6,691 nucleotides of DNA from Nitrospirae bacterium GWC2_42_7 (GCA_001803645.1 MHDW01000092.1:1-6691); one strand, 5' to 3'. Positions 1-6,361 are shown, counted from the stretch's first letter. Numbers and translations: made by a program. Notes: generated by a model from the sequence alone, not told the origin.

Positions 1-642
1 GACTGGGCAGGATACTTGCTCTCGTTGCCATTTGCAGCCATAGGTTTCATGCAGACCGAATCTTATAATGGATTTGCCAAATGGTTATCGCCGGGCGAAT
101 TAGGTCATTCAATTATTTACACTTTGCTCATTTTCTTCTTGTATTATATTTTTACTTCAACCTTCAATATGCCGAGACATATCATCGATTCGCTGAAACT
201 CAAAGGCGGAAGCCTGGAAGTTCCTGTAAACGAAAACGCTGAGAATTATATCGATCGTGTTTTAGAGGTAATGGCTTTCCCCGGTGCCATATATTTATGT
301 TTGCTATACTTTCTCCCGGAGATTCTGATAAGGTTTGATTTCCCAATATTTCTGGGAGGAGTTGTTTTTATTATAACAGTGGCCATTCTTCTTGACCTTT
401 TCGCAGAGTTTAGTCTTAGAAAAAAGGCGGGTCAGCTGATAAAGGTTGGAGAATTTCAAGACATTCAAAAAGCAGGACTTCTTAAGGCAATTCTCGAACA
501 AAAAGGCATCCCTTGTCTGTTGCAAGGATACTATCACAGGTCCTTGCTCTATTTCTTCGGCCCCTATATCGAAATTTCCGTTCTTGTACCTAAAGAGAAA
601 AGTGATGAGGCGCTGGAACTGGTGGAACAATATATTCCATAA
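1..642 (+). CDS. SecY-like translocon protein with C-terminal DUF2007-type domain (5' end missing)
   Basis: The reading frame is open from base 1 (Asp-Trp-Ala-Gly...), so this is the last 213 residues of a gene that begins outside the window; a TTG at 16 is internal. By memory it lines up with the C-terminal third of SecY, the channel subunit of the Sec translocon in the inner membrane: the end of TM7 (visible residues 6-17), TM8 (about 36-55, ending FTSTFNMP where SecY has FYTA-FNP), the C5 loop with a LKxxGG motif, TM9 (about 92-110, FPGAIYL...LPE) and TM10 (about 114-137, GGVVFII..A..LD). Two things are odd. The C5 loop lacks the conserved GIRPG, including the arginine equivalent to E. coli R357. 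After TM10, instead of a short tail, there is a roughly 65-residue domain (about 149-213: GEFQDIQKAGLLKAILEQKG, then a VLVP-x-E-x-SDEAL end) that reads like DUF2007, a putative signal-transducing fold. It is probably a second or specialised SecY rather than the housekeeping one. SecY kinship is fairly sure, the DUF2007 call good, the function unknown. Confidence 0.75.
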   Translation, partial: DWAGYLLSLPFAAIGFMQTESYNGFAKWLSPGELGHSIIYTLLIFFLYYIFTSTFNMPRHIIDSLKLKGGSLEVPVNENAENYIDRVLEVMAFPGAIYLCLLYFLPEILIRFDFPIFLGGVVFIITVAILLDLFAEFSLRKKAGQLIKVGEFQDIQKAGLLKAILEQKGIPCLLQGYYHRSLLYFFGPYIEISVLVPKEKSDEALELVEQYIP

Positions 643-662
643 GCTGTCGTCTTGCCTGCTTG

Positions 663-697
663 TTACACCTTTCACCCTTCACTATTCACCATTCGCG
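663..697 (+). repeat. Short degenerate heptamer array (about 5 units)
   Basis: Five consecutive 7-base units in strict register: TTACACC, TTTCACC, CTTCACT, ATTCACC, ATTCGCG. They lie in the gap between the SecY-like gene and the HEAT-repeat gene. The stretch TTCACTATTCACCATT (678-693) occurs again, base for base, in the larger array at 3644-3659, so both arrays belong to one repeat family. No coding potential is apparent. Confidence 0.6.
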
Positions 698-760
698 TTT
701 TACAAAAAAACTTCTTGTTTTTTCAATTACAACGTTCTATCATTAAGAAATTTTGTACGG

Positions 761-766
761 TAGGAG
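761..766 (+). promoter_or_regulatory. Ribosome-binding site deciding the GTG start of the HEAT-repeat gene
   Basis: TAGGAG ends 8 bases before the GTG at 775. It supports this GTG as the start, which also gives the protein a complete, well-formed signal peptide. Confidence 0.7.
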
Positions 767-774
767 ATTAGCTA

Positions 775-2904
775 GTGGATGGGAGAAAAAAAACGTCTTT
801 ACAAGTGAAATCAAGTCTTAAATTTGCTTCTTTAATAATTGCTGCTATTTTCCTTTTCATCTGTATTGTTCTATTAATAAAACCCTCATATGCAATGCCT
901 TGGCACGGTACTGTCTTAGATGTAGAAAGCGGACAGCCGATAGAAAATGCTCTGATCGTAAGGTCATGGTTCAGAGAAACCGCTACGCCAGCTGGCGCAG
1001 TCACTGAATTTAAAGGAGCAAAGGAAGTTGTATCCGATACAGATGGGAAATTCTGGGTTCCCGGGAAACTACATGCGCCGGATATTCCACTTATATCTAT
1101 GACCATAGAGGAGAGCCCGGGTATATATAGAGCCGGATACAAATTTCTAATTTTGGAGAAAAAGAAATCTGTTATTAAACTCGAAAAAATCCCAACCTTT
1201 CTTGATATAAGAAAAAAGGAAATGGAGAAAGCCAAAGACAAGTACTGGAACATATCTGGACCAACCAGTGTATTGAGTGACAGCATCTCAAGGGAAGAGG
1301 AATTTATTGAGTGCCGAAAACATTATGTTAAAAAAAATCCTACTCCAGCATTATCGGAAACAAAAGCTCCTGCTCATGTTAGCTCTGCCGGAAGCGGAAC
1401 CAGTATCGCAAGGGTATTAGAGGACACAATTCAGACAAAAAGAACGGAAAAGCCTCGTAAACAAATAGCTGTGGCTCCTCAAAGTTCACTGGTCACAGTT
1501 GTTAGCCCAAAAGGACAAAGTATGGCGCATTCTTTTAGCACTCCAGGCCCTTGTTTTGGAGTAGCAAAGGAAGGTCTGATAGCTTGTCGCATTCGGGTCT
1601 TATCAGACCGGAACAAGGCAAATAGAGAGCGTAGCGAAGCAGCATGGTCTTTAAGTCTTTCAAAAAATCAAAAAGTTTTTCTTCCTCTGGTTAATGCTCT
1701 TAATGATGAGGACGACATTGTGAAAGCCGGGGCAGCCGCTGCTTTAGGGAATTTAGGAGACCCGAAAGCAATCCCTTATCTCATTAAGACCCTGGACAAC
1801 AAAAACCCTGAAGTCAGGCAAAAGGCTGCTTCTGGTTTAGGAGAGCTCAAGAATGCAGGTGCGGTAATCCCGCTAATAAAGTCCCTCAATGATAAAGATC
1901 TGCTTGTAAAGCTGGCGTCAGCAGATGCGCTTGCAAAGATCAAAGACCCGCGAGCAATAGACCCCTTGATCCATGCATTACGTGATGAAAACACCCATAT
2001 GCAGTCCAGGTCCCGCATGGCGTTGATTGAAATTGGAAGACCTGCAGTAGAGTCGCTTATTAATGCTCTTGCGGATGAAAATAAAGGCATTCAAAAAGAG
2101 GCTGCCTATGCGCTCGGGGCAATACATGACCCAAGAGCCATAGAACCTCTTATAGAACTTCTCAATTCAGACAAAGAAGGGGTTTCATGGGTTGCGGCAA
2201 GGGCATTGGAAAAATATGAAGACCAAAGAGTAACAGAGGCCCTTGTTGTTGCTTTAAGATCCAATAAAGTATATTTGAGGAGCACCATAACTGAAGTTTT
2301 ATACAGGTATCGAGGCCCGCTATTAACTGAACATTTGATCGATGCAACACAAGATAAAGATCCAGAGGTACGGAAGGAAGCAATATATATTCTGGATGTT
2401 GTTAAGGACCCGAAGGCTGTGGACCCGTTGATCATTGCTCTAAAGGACAAAACTCCTATAGTCCGGAAAGCTGCAGCTCATTCACTTTCTTTCTCCGGAG
2501 AATCAAAAACTGCAGAAGCACTTATATCCACTTGGAACGATCAGTATTCTGAAGTAAGACTGGCTTCCTCAATAACATTGGTCCGGATCGGAGTACCGGC
2601 AATTAAGCCGTTGCTGGCGGCTCTTGTCAGTAAGAATTCATATTATCGTTGGCGAGCAGCATGGTGTCTGGGCAAAATCAAGGACCCTGTCGCAGCAGAC
2701 AGTATTTCCGCACTTTTAAATGACAAGGTCTCGGAAGTCAGATGGATAGCAGTAGATGCTTTAGCTGAAATTGGAGATAATAGGGTCGTTAAGAAACTTG
2801 CTGAATTTTGTAATGACAAAGATGCAGGGATGAAAAGCAAGATTGAAGCATCATTATTGGAACTATCAGGAAGAAATGTCTGCCGGGAACAGATCATTCA
2901 ATAA
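775..2904 (+). CDS. Exported HEAT-repeat protein with N-terminal carboxypeptidase-regulatory-like domain
   Basis: A 709-residue protein. Residues 1-40 are a signal peptide: a charged start (DGRKK...K), a hydrophobic core at about 17-35 and a cleavage site after SYA (38-40), so it should be exported; no lipobox is seen. Residues 41 to about 140 look like a carboxypeptidase regulatory-like beta-sandwich (HGTVLDVESGQPIENALI, then SDTDGKFWVPG). Residues 140-280 are a low-complexity polar, Pro/Ser/Lys-rich linker. From residue 300 to 701 there are 13 tandem HEAT (PBS-lyase type) repeats of 30-32 residues, with the pattern AIxPLIxAL-D-x-x-x-VRxxAAxALGxIxDP; a half repeat (residues about 285-295) may cap the front. 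Such superhelices bind proteins and are not usually catalytic, so a periplasmic or surface scaffold is likely. PBS-lyase-like repeats do not imply phycobilin chemistry. The start has a good ribosome-binding site 8 bases upstream, and a stem-loop follows the stop at once. The gene lies 132 bases after the SecY-like gene on the same strand; co-transcription is possible but not shown. Confidence 0.88.
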   Translation: MDGRKKTSLQVKSSLKFASLIIAAIFLFICIVLLIKPSYAMPWHGTVLDVESGQPIENALIVRSWFRETATPAGAVTEFKGAKEVVSDTDGKFWVPGKLHAPDIPLISMTIEESPGIYRAGYKFLILEKKKSVIKLEKIPTFLDIRKKEMEKAKDKYWNISGPTSVLSDSISREEEFIECRKHYVKKNPTPALSETKAPAHVSSAGSGTSIARVLEDTIQTKRTEKPRKQIAVAPQSSLVTVVSPKGQSMAHSFSTPGPCFGVAKEGLIACRIRVLSDRNKANRERSEAAWSLSLSKNQKVFLPLVNALNDEDDIVKAGAAAALGNLGDPKAIPYLIKTLDNKNPEVRQKAASGLGELKNAGAVIPLIKSLNDKDLLVKLASADALAKIKDPRAIDPLIHALRDENTHMQSRSRMALIEIGRPAVESLINALADENKGIQKEAAYALGAIHDPRAIEPLIELLNSDKEGVSWVAARALEKYEDQRVTEALVVALRSNKVYLRSTITEVLYRYRGPLLTEHLIDATQDKDPEVRKEAIYILDVVKDPKAVDPLIIALKDKTPIVRKAAAHSLSFSGESKTAEALISTWNDQYSEVRLASSITLVRIGVPAIKPLLAALVSKNSYYRWRAAWCLGKIKDPVAADSISALLNDKVSEVRWIAVDALAEIGDNRVVKKLAEFCNDKDAGMKSKIEASLLELSGRNVCREQIIQ

Positions 2905-2937
2905 AGGAAGGGCGGTTTTTAAAACCCGCCCTTCCTT
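2904..2937. terminator. GC-rich stem-loop between two convergent genes, probable bidirectional terminator
   Basis: AAGGAAGGGCGG (2904-2915) pairs perfectly with CCGCCCTTCCTT (2926-2937). The 10-base centre, TTTTTAAAAC, can itself add A-T pairs. The stem starts inside the stop codon of the HEAT-repeat gene and lies 34 bases beyond the stop of the Cys-rich gene arriving from the other side, so it can end both transcripts. A clean U-run after the stem is missing on both strands, so efficiency is uncertain. Confidence 0.75.
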
Positions 2938-2971
2938 CTGACAGGACTACATCGCAAGGCAAACCGGATAT

Positions 2972-3139
2972 TCACTTGCCGTTTCCGCAACAGCATTGAG
3001 ACCACTTCTTTTTCATCTCTTCGCCACAGCAGTTTTTCAAGAAGGTCTCGCATTTCTCTTTGAGTCCTTCGCCCTTGATATCAATGCGAAGTCCATCATC
3101 TGTCTCTGTGACCTTCATATTGCAACACTCTTTTTCCAT
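2972..3139 (-). CDS. 55-residue cysteine-rich protein downstream of arsR-family gene
   Basis: ATG at 3139 to TGA at 2972-2974 gives 55 residues beginning MEKECCNMKV and ending SQCCCGNGK. Eight residues are cysteine: a pair at 5-6, a single at 30, a pair at 37-38 and a triplet at 49-51. The rest is highly charged, with a plausible beta-strand (GLRIDIKG) followed by a helix (LKEKCETFLKNC). No signal peptide or membrane segment is present, so it should be cytosolic. An almost perfect Shine-Dalgarno sequence (AAAGGAGGTGA) sits 6 bases before the ATG, which argues strongly that this small frame is real and well translated. It lies 64 bases behind the ArsR-family gene, with the terminator 34 bases after its stop, so the two form an operon. 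I do not recognise the family. The clustered thiols suggest binding of a soft metal, metalloid or Fe-S unit, or a thiol redox role; this is inference. Confidence 0.82.
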   Translation of the reverse strand: MEKECCNMKVTETDDGLRIDIKGEGLKEKCETFLKNCCGEEMKKKWSQCCCGNGK

Positions 3140-3145
3140 TCCTTG

Positions 3146-3156
3146 TCACCTCCTTT
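3146..3156 (-). promoter_or_regulatory. Near-consensus Shine-Dalgarno site for the Cys-rich gene
   Basis: Read on the minus strand this is AAAGGAGGTGA, complementary to the 3' end of bacterial 16S rRNA over at least nine bases and 6 bases from the ATG at 3139. It is the strongest ribosome-binding site in the window. It both fixes the start and suggests abundant translation of the 55-residue product. Confidence 0.85.
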
Positions 3157-3203
3157 CATAATAGTAGTATTCTAGAACAATCGAACTGCCTGACCAAAAA
3201 AAA

Positions 3204-3548
3204 CTACTTCATGAGATCTTTTATGGAATCCAACACTTCGGTATTAACCTTACAGCGATAGACCTGCCCCTCACGCTCGCATGTAATAAGCCCTGCATTC
3301 TGGAGCTCCTTAAAATGATGCGATACAGTTGACCTCGAAAGGCTCATGCAGTCGCAGATTTTTGTGAAGGCCTTCTCGAGGCTGCCTCCTACAGGACAGC
3401 AGGATTCTCCTTTAATGCGAAATTCCGCTCCTATCTTAGAGCCTTCAGGCGAACAGCAGTTTTTGTATATCATCATGAATATCTTCAATCTCTGCTCATT
3501 AGAAAGGGCCTTAAAGATCTTTGTGTAGTTCGATAGTTTCATGAACAT
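3204..3548 (-). CDS. ArsR-family winged-helix repressor, cysteine-rich variant
   Basis: A 114-residue protein, the normal ArsR/SmtB length. The N-terminal helix matches the family (residues 12-24, FKALSNEQRLKIF). The recognition helix-turn-helix is at about 62-88 (LSRSTVSHHFKEL, then QNAGLIT), followed by the wing (90-100, CEREGQVYRCK). This family represses its own operon until a metal, metalloid or redox signal releases it. It has eight cysteines: pairs at 31-32 and 50-51 inside an extra loop between helices 2 and 3, C65-x-C67 in the helix before the recognition helix, and C90 and C99 in the wing. By my alignment C65/C67 fall about five residues closer to the HTH than the classic ELCVCDL site of E. 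coli ArsR, so the ligand site differs and the ligand cannot be named. Two starts are possible: ATG at 3548, with a weak AGAAG site, or ATG at 3542, which the promoter position favours. It leads an operon with the 55-residue Cys-rich gene. Confidence 0.88.
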   Translation of the reverse strand: MFMKLSNYTKIFKALSNEQRLKIFMMIYKNCCSPEGSKIGAEFRIKGESCCPVGGSLEKAFTKICDCMSLSRSTVSHHFKELQNAGLITCEREGQVYRCKVNTEVLDSIKDLMK

Positions 3549-3577
3549 AGAATAATCTTCTTTTAATTTATTGTCAA
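3549..3577 (-). promoter_or_regulatory. Sigma-70-type promoter of the arsR-family operon
   Basis: On the minus strand there is a perfect -35 box TTGACA (3577-3572), a 17-base spacer, and a -10 box TATTCT (3554-3549; four of six matches to TATAAT). The expected start point, about 7 bases further on, is near 3542, the A of the second in-frame ATG of the repressor gene. The spacer is AT-rich and contains an imperfect inverted repeat (AATAA, 12 bases, TTATT; 3551-3572), a plausible self-operator. Confidence 0.6.
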
Positions 3578-3615
3578 GGATTTTTTTAGAAACCCTTGTT
3601 TTCTTTTTTGTCCTT

Positions 3616-3783
3616 CAGCCCTTCACCTTTAGCCTTTAGTTCTTTCACTATTCACCATTAACTATTAACTGTTAACTTTTCTTTACCAGCCTCTCACCAT
3701 TTGCCCTTCGCCTTTTACCCTTTTGCCTCCTGTCCTTTCCCTATTCCCTATTCACTATTCACGAGTTACTCTTCACGCCTTTA
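3616..3783 (+). repeat. Large degenerate heptamer array (about 24 units)
   Basis: A pyrimidine-rich tract with 7-base periodicity. The clearest part is TTCACTA, TTCACCA, TTAACTA, TTAACTG, TTAACTT (3644-3678), continued by more divergent units such as CTCACCA, TTCGCCT, TTTACCC and TATTCAC twice in a row (3749-3762). One single-base register slip occurs near 3641. It shares 16 identical bases with the array at 663-697 and has the same strand orientation. It lies between the promoter of the arsR-family operon and the 3' end of the nuclease-like gene. I see no coding frame and no dyad-repeat/spacer structure of a CRISPR. Confidence 0.75.
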
Positions 3784-4016
3784 GCGCACTGAAGATATTA
3801 AATTGCGCTGTTCACCTGATACTCTGCACCGAGATAATACTCTCCGATGTGAGAATTACTGCTTGAATCCTTGTAGACTCCCTCGCCCATTTATACAACG
3901 CAAGAAATAACGCACTTAAAGACGTTTCTGAAACTTTTGGAAAGAGAGGATTTCAGAGAAGCAGCGTAAAATAACATCAAGATGAAAGACTTGGTCCTAA
4001 TTCCTATACTGATCTA
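3784..4016. other. Non-coding stretch downstream of the nuclease-like gene; no gene recognised
   Basis: About 230 bases without a convincing reading frame, tRNA or known RNA motif. Three small inverted repeats are visible: AGCGCA/TGCGCT (3783-3788 and 3804-3809), TAATACTC/GAGAATTA with one mismatch (3835-3842 and 3851-3858), and TCTGAAA/TTTCAGA (3927-3933 and 3951-3957). The last could form in the 3' end of the nuclease-like transcript, but no U-run follows it, so I do not call a terminator. Confidence 0.4.
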
Positions 4017-6155
4017 TCATTTTCCGCAGCACTTCTTGTATTTCTTCCCACTGCCACACGGACAGGGTTTGTTACGGCCGGTTTTCCTCTTTTGCTCGAT
4101 GGGTTTATCAGTCAGTTTTCGCAGCCTTGATAAGTCTCTAGTTATGGTGTCCATTTTGGCGATACGCTCCCACTTGAATTCGAGGTTGATGCCAAATCTC
4201 AACGAAGCATCTTCAGGGAGAAAGCATATGCCAAACCAACTGTTAGCCCGTTCGGTATATTTTCGCCGCTCGCAATGTGCTTGCAATCTTGGCGCCGCAA
4301 CTTGGATGGGTTCATTATTGCAATGAATCGTAAGCCCTGTGCTAACGGCTCCAATTCCAACAGTAAAATCGTGGCTTTTCCCATCTTCTCTTGCCTGGCT
4401 CGCAATCTTGTCGATACCCTTGCTTACATCGATGACGGTTTTCTCACTAAGAGTCAGTAATATAAATCCAAGATCAATCGTCGCTGGGTCGGGCCTTGCT
4501 TCGATTTGCTTGACGAAGTGCCCCAAGGTTGTGGCTGCCAATCGGGTTAATATGCCGTCCGGAGTTCTCTTGCCGGGGACATTATCACGTCGAACGAGCA
4601 TCGCCACATCTAAGTCCGTAGATATTTCATCAGACAGTAGTACCATGTCAAGCTTGTCGCTTAACCACAGATTATTCTTGAGGTGATACGATAAAATCGT
4701 TAACTCGTGCGATGCCAGCAGCTTATCTGAATACTTTGTCCGACGATTCACATAGCTAAGTAGTTGCAGTGGAGAGTCCAACATCTCCGTAATCGCGTCA
4801 AGAGTAAAAACATCTAGAATAAACGGAGGTGGCGTTATATTGGTTGTCTCATAATTTAAGAATTGCCGTGCTTGGAAGCTCAATCCTGGATAGTGATCAG
4901 AAATTACGCAAAGGATGTATACTTCCTTGAGCGTCATGGGGAGCGCTATTTCCCTTGAATCTTTAGCTATAAGCTTGTAATTGGCATCGCCTAACAGCTT
5001 TGCGCAAGTATATGCCTGATCACATGAGTCTTGGATGCTCTTCTTGAAGTCGTCACGAATTTGGCCGTCGTTCCCTCTTCTTGCCTCAAGGGTCAGTCGT
5101 TTGGACTTTGCTTGAAGTACTATCGCACGGTTTCCAAAGATTACTAAAACGTCAATTTCACCGACTGTCTTGCTTTTTGATTCAACAATATCAACATTCG
5201 AGTAGACATTGTCTTTGCCGAATATATGCACCAGACGCTCTTCAGCGAATTCTTCAGTAAACCTGCCTCTGTGTATCATAGCGGTCGTAACGTATGTACT
5301 GTCAGCTACCATCCAATAGAAGGGAGCTTCGTATAGTGCTTCAACTAGGCTGTAAATCTGGAAGAGAACGTACTCATCGTGTCTAGTGCGTAGCAGCGGT
5401 GAAGCATTTGCAATATTGAAATCGTTTAGTGCTGAAAAGTTATAATTTCGCTCTTCTTCTGGAACGGAGAATGCAGTCAACACTTTGGCAACTGTGTCGC
5501 AATCAATGTGTGATAGATCTGCAACTTCTTGAACCGTGAACACGTAACATGGTAGAAAGGTCCAATGCTCTGGAGGCTTCTCTCTCAACTTATTCAGTAT
5601 TGTATTTGATTTTTCGTCCTGAAGCTTTCCGACCGTGTAAACAACGTCTCTGGCTGTTTGTATTGAAAAGCCTTTGTTGGCCATGAGCCACTCATCATCG
5701 TTAGCATACTTTCTTGGAGAAAACTCGCGATACTGAAAGCTATATGCTGACTCACCACCATAAAAAATTGGTTCCCTCAGCATTGCTCCACTGGTAAAGG
5801 GATTGATCTCCTGACCAACAATCTTATTAGGATCTAGAGCGTCCCGAAATACTTCGTTCATGGAATCATGAATCTCCTGCAGTAGTGACTCAGTTTTGCC
5901 TAAGTAAATTTGAATTACGTTTGCATCAGGCAGGCTATAATCGATTTCACTTTTTATTAGGAGACCAATAAGAGTGGATATTTCAGTTCGGATCAAATGG
6001 GTCTTCGAGTAAAGATGCTGCATATTTTCTGGCTTCATTTCTTCTGAGTAGCTAATCATACAATCGCGAAAGCATAGGTAAGCAATCGCATGTACATATC
6101 CCGGCAATGAACAAAGCTTCGCTAGGTCATCAAATATCTCCTGCTCTTGTCTCAT
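4017..6155 (-). CDS. PD-(D/E)XK nuclease-like protein with C-terminal SEC-C zinc motif
   Basis: A 712-residue cytosolic protein with no signal peptide or membrane segment. Residues 1-195 are mainly helical and unrecognised. Residues about 205-231 (FTVQEVADLSHIDCDTVAKV) could be a helix-turn-helix. The core at about 300-385 has the layout of PD-(D/E)XK nucleases of the NERD/restriction-endonuclease type: an acidic helix (EEFAEERL, 301-308), a strand GEIDVLV with D335, a strand VLQAKS with Q348-x-K350, then a helix. The metal-binding and lysine positions are all present, so nuclease activity is plausible. Residues 400-690 are unrecognised. The tail (695-712) is a textbook SEC-C motif, CPCGSGKKYKKCC (C698, C700, C709, C710), which binds zinc in SecA and in many unrelated proteins, so this is not a SecA. 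The ATG has GGAG 9 bases upstream and directly follows the stop of a small frame. The role may be nucleic-acid cleavage or defence; domain calls are good, the function is inferred. Confidence 0.85.
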   Translation of the reverse strand: MRQEQEIFDDLAKLCSLPGYVHAIAYLCFRDCMISYSEEMKPENMQHLYSKTHLIRTEISTLIGLLIKSEIDYSLPDANVIQIYLGKTESLLQEIHDSMNEVFRDALDPNKIVGQEINPFTSGAMLREPIFYGGESAYSFQYREFSPRKYANDDEWLMANKGFSIQTARDVVYTVGKLQDEKSNTILNKLREKPPEHWTFLPCYVFTVQEVADLSHIDCDTVAKVLTAFSVPEEERNYNFSALNDFNIANASPLLRTRHDEYVLFQIYSLVEALYEAPFYWMVADSTYVTTAMIHRGRFTEEFAEERLVHIFGKDNVYSNVDIVESKSKTVGEIDVLVIFGNRAIVLQAKSKRLTLEARRGNDGQIRDDFKKSIQDSCDQAYTCAKLLGDANYKLIAKDSREIALPMTLKEVYILCVISDHYPGLSFQARQFLNYETTNITPPPFILDVFTLDAITEMLDSPLQLLSYVNRRTKYSDKLLASHELTILSYHLKNNLWLSDKLDMVLLSDEISTDLDVAMLVRRDNVPGKRTPDGILTRLAATTLGHFVKQIEARPDPATIDLGFILLTLSEKTVIDVSKGIDKIASQAREDGKSHDFTVGIGAVSTGLTIHCNNEPIQVAAPRLQAHCERRKYTERANSWFGICFLPEDASLRFGINLEFKWERIAKMDTITRDLSRLRKLTDKPIEQKRKTGRNKPCPCGSGKKYKKCCGK

Positions 6156-6361
6156 TTATATCAACTCCGAAAACTTCTTATCGATAATTGTGGTAAGCTG
6201 ACAAATAATCTGATTAATATCTGCTTTAACTCTATGCAGGCCACAACGTAACAGAAGATGCCTGTTGTCCAGTGTCTCATAGACAGTTAGTAGATAGATG
6301 GAAACTGCCCCGATATTATCGGAATTTGTATATTATTCAGACAACGCTCTACTTTCCCCAT
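6156..6361 (-). pseudogene. Possible small frameshifted gene abutting the nuclease-like gene
   Basis: On the minus strand the frame ending TAA at 6158-6156 is open for 58 codons from 6332 and reads like protein (YLLTVYETLDNRHLLLRCGL, then a helix ending DKKFSELI), but it has no usual start codon. An ATG at 6361 opens a neighbouring frame of 24 codons (MGKVERCLNN..., ending FPSIY at 6287). Joining the two near 6290 would give about 69 residues. Its stop touches the ATG of the 712-residue gene (TAAATG), the spacing expected of translational coupling. It may be a decayed gene, a sequencing indel, a true frameshift or chance. I do not recognise the product. Confidence 0.3.

Noticed and set aside
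704..723. AAAAAAC/GTTTTTT hairpin as the terminator of the SecY-like gene
   Set aside because: The stem is almost entirely A-T, no U-run follows it, and such A/T runs are common in this AT-rich gap.
768..1286. A long minus-strand frame opposite the start of the HEAT-repeat gene
   Set aside because: It is the mirror of a gene with a signal peptide, ribosome-binding site and clear domains; the antisense translation has no recognisable features.
3170..3177. TTCTAGAA palindrome between the ArsR-family gene and the Cys-rich gene as a second operator
   Set aside because: An isolated 8-base palindrome is too short to separate from chance, and no promoter boxes flank it.
3616..3783. CRISPR array
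   Set aside because: Units are 7 bases, degenerate and contiguous. There are no unique spacers of about 30 bases, no conserved dyad repeat and no cas gene nearby.
4017..4080. Calling the 712-residue gene SecA because of its SEC-C tail
   Set aside because: There are no Walker A/B or DEAD-type ATPase motifs. SEC-C occurs in many unrelated proteins, and the core here is nuclease-like.
3982..4326. A 114-codon plus-strand frame antisense to the SEC-C end of the nuclease-like gene
   Set aside because: It overlaps a well-supported minus-strand gene almost completely, has no good ribosome-binding site, and its translation resembles no folded protein.
6170..6262. A second small minus-strand frame (MRHWTTGIF...) in a third phase
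   Set aside because: It gives fewer than 40 residues of hydrophobic, unlikely composition with no ribosome-binding site; the overlapping frame ending at 6156 looks more like protein.
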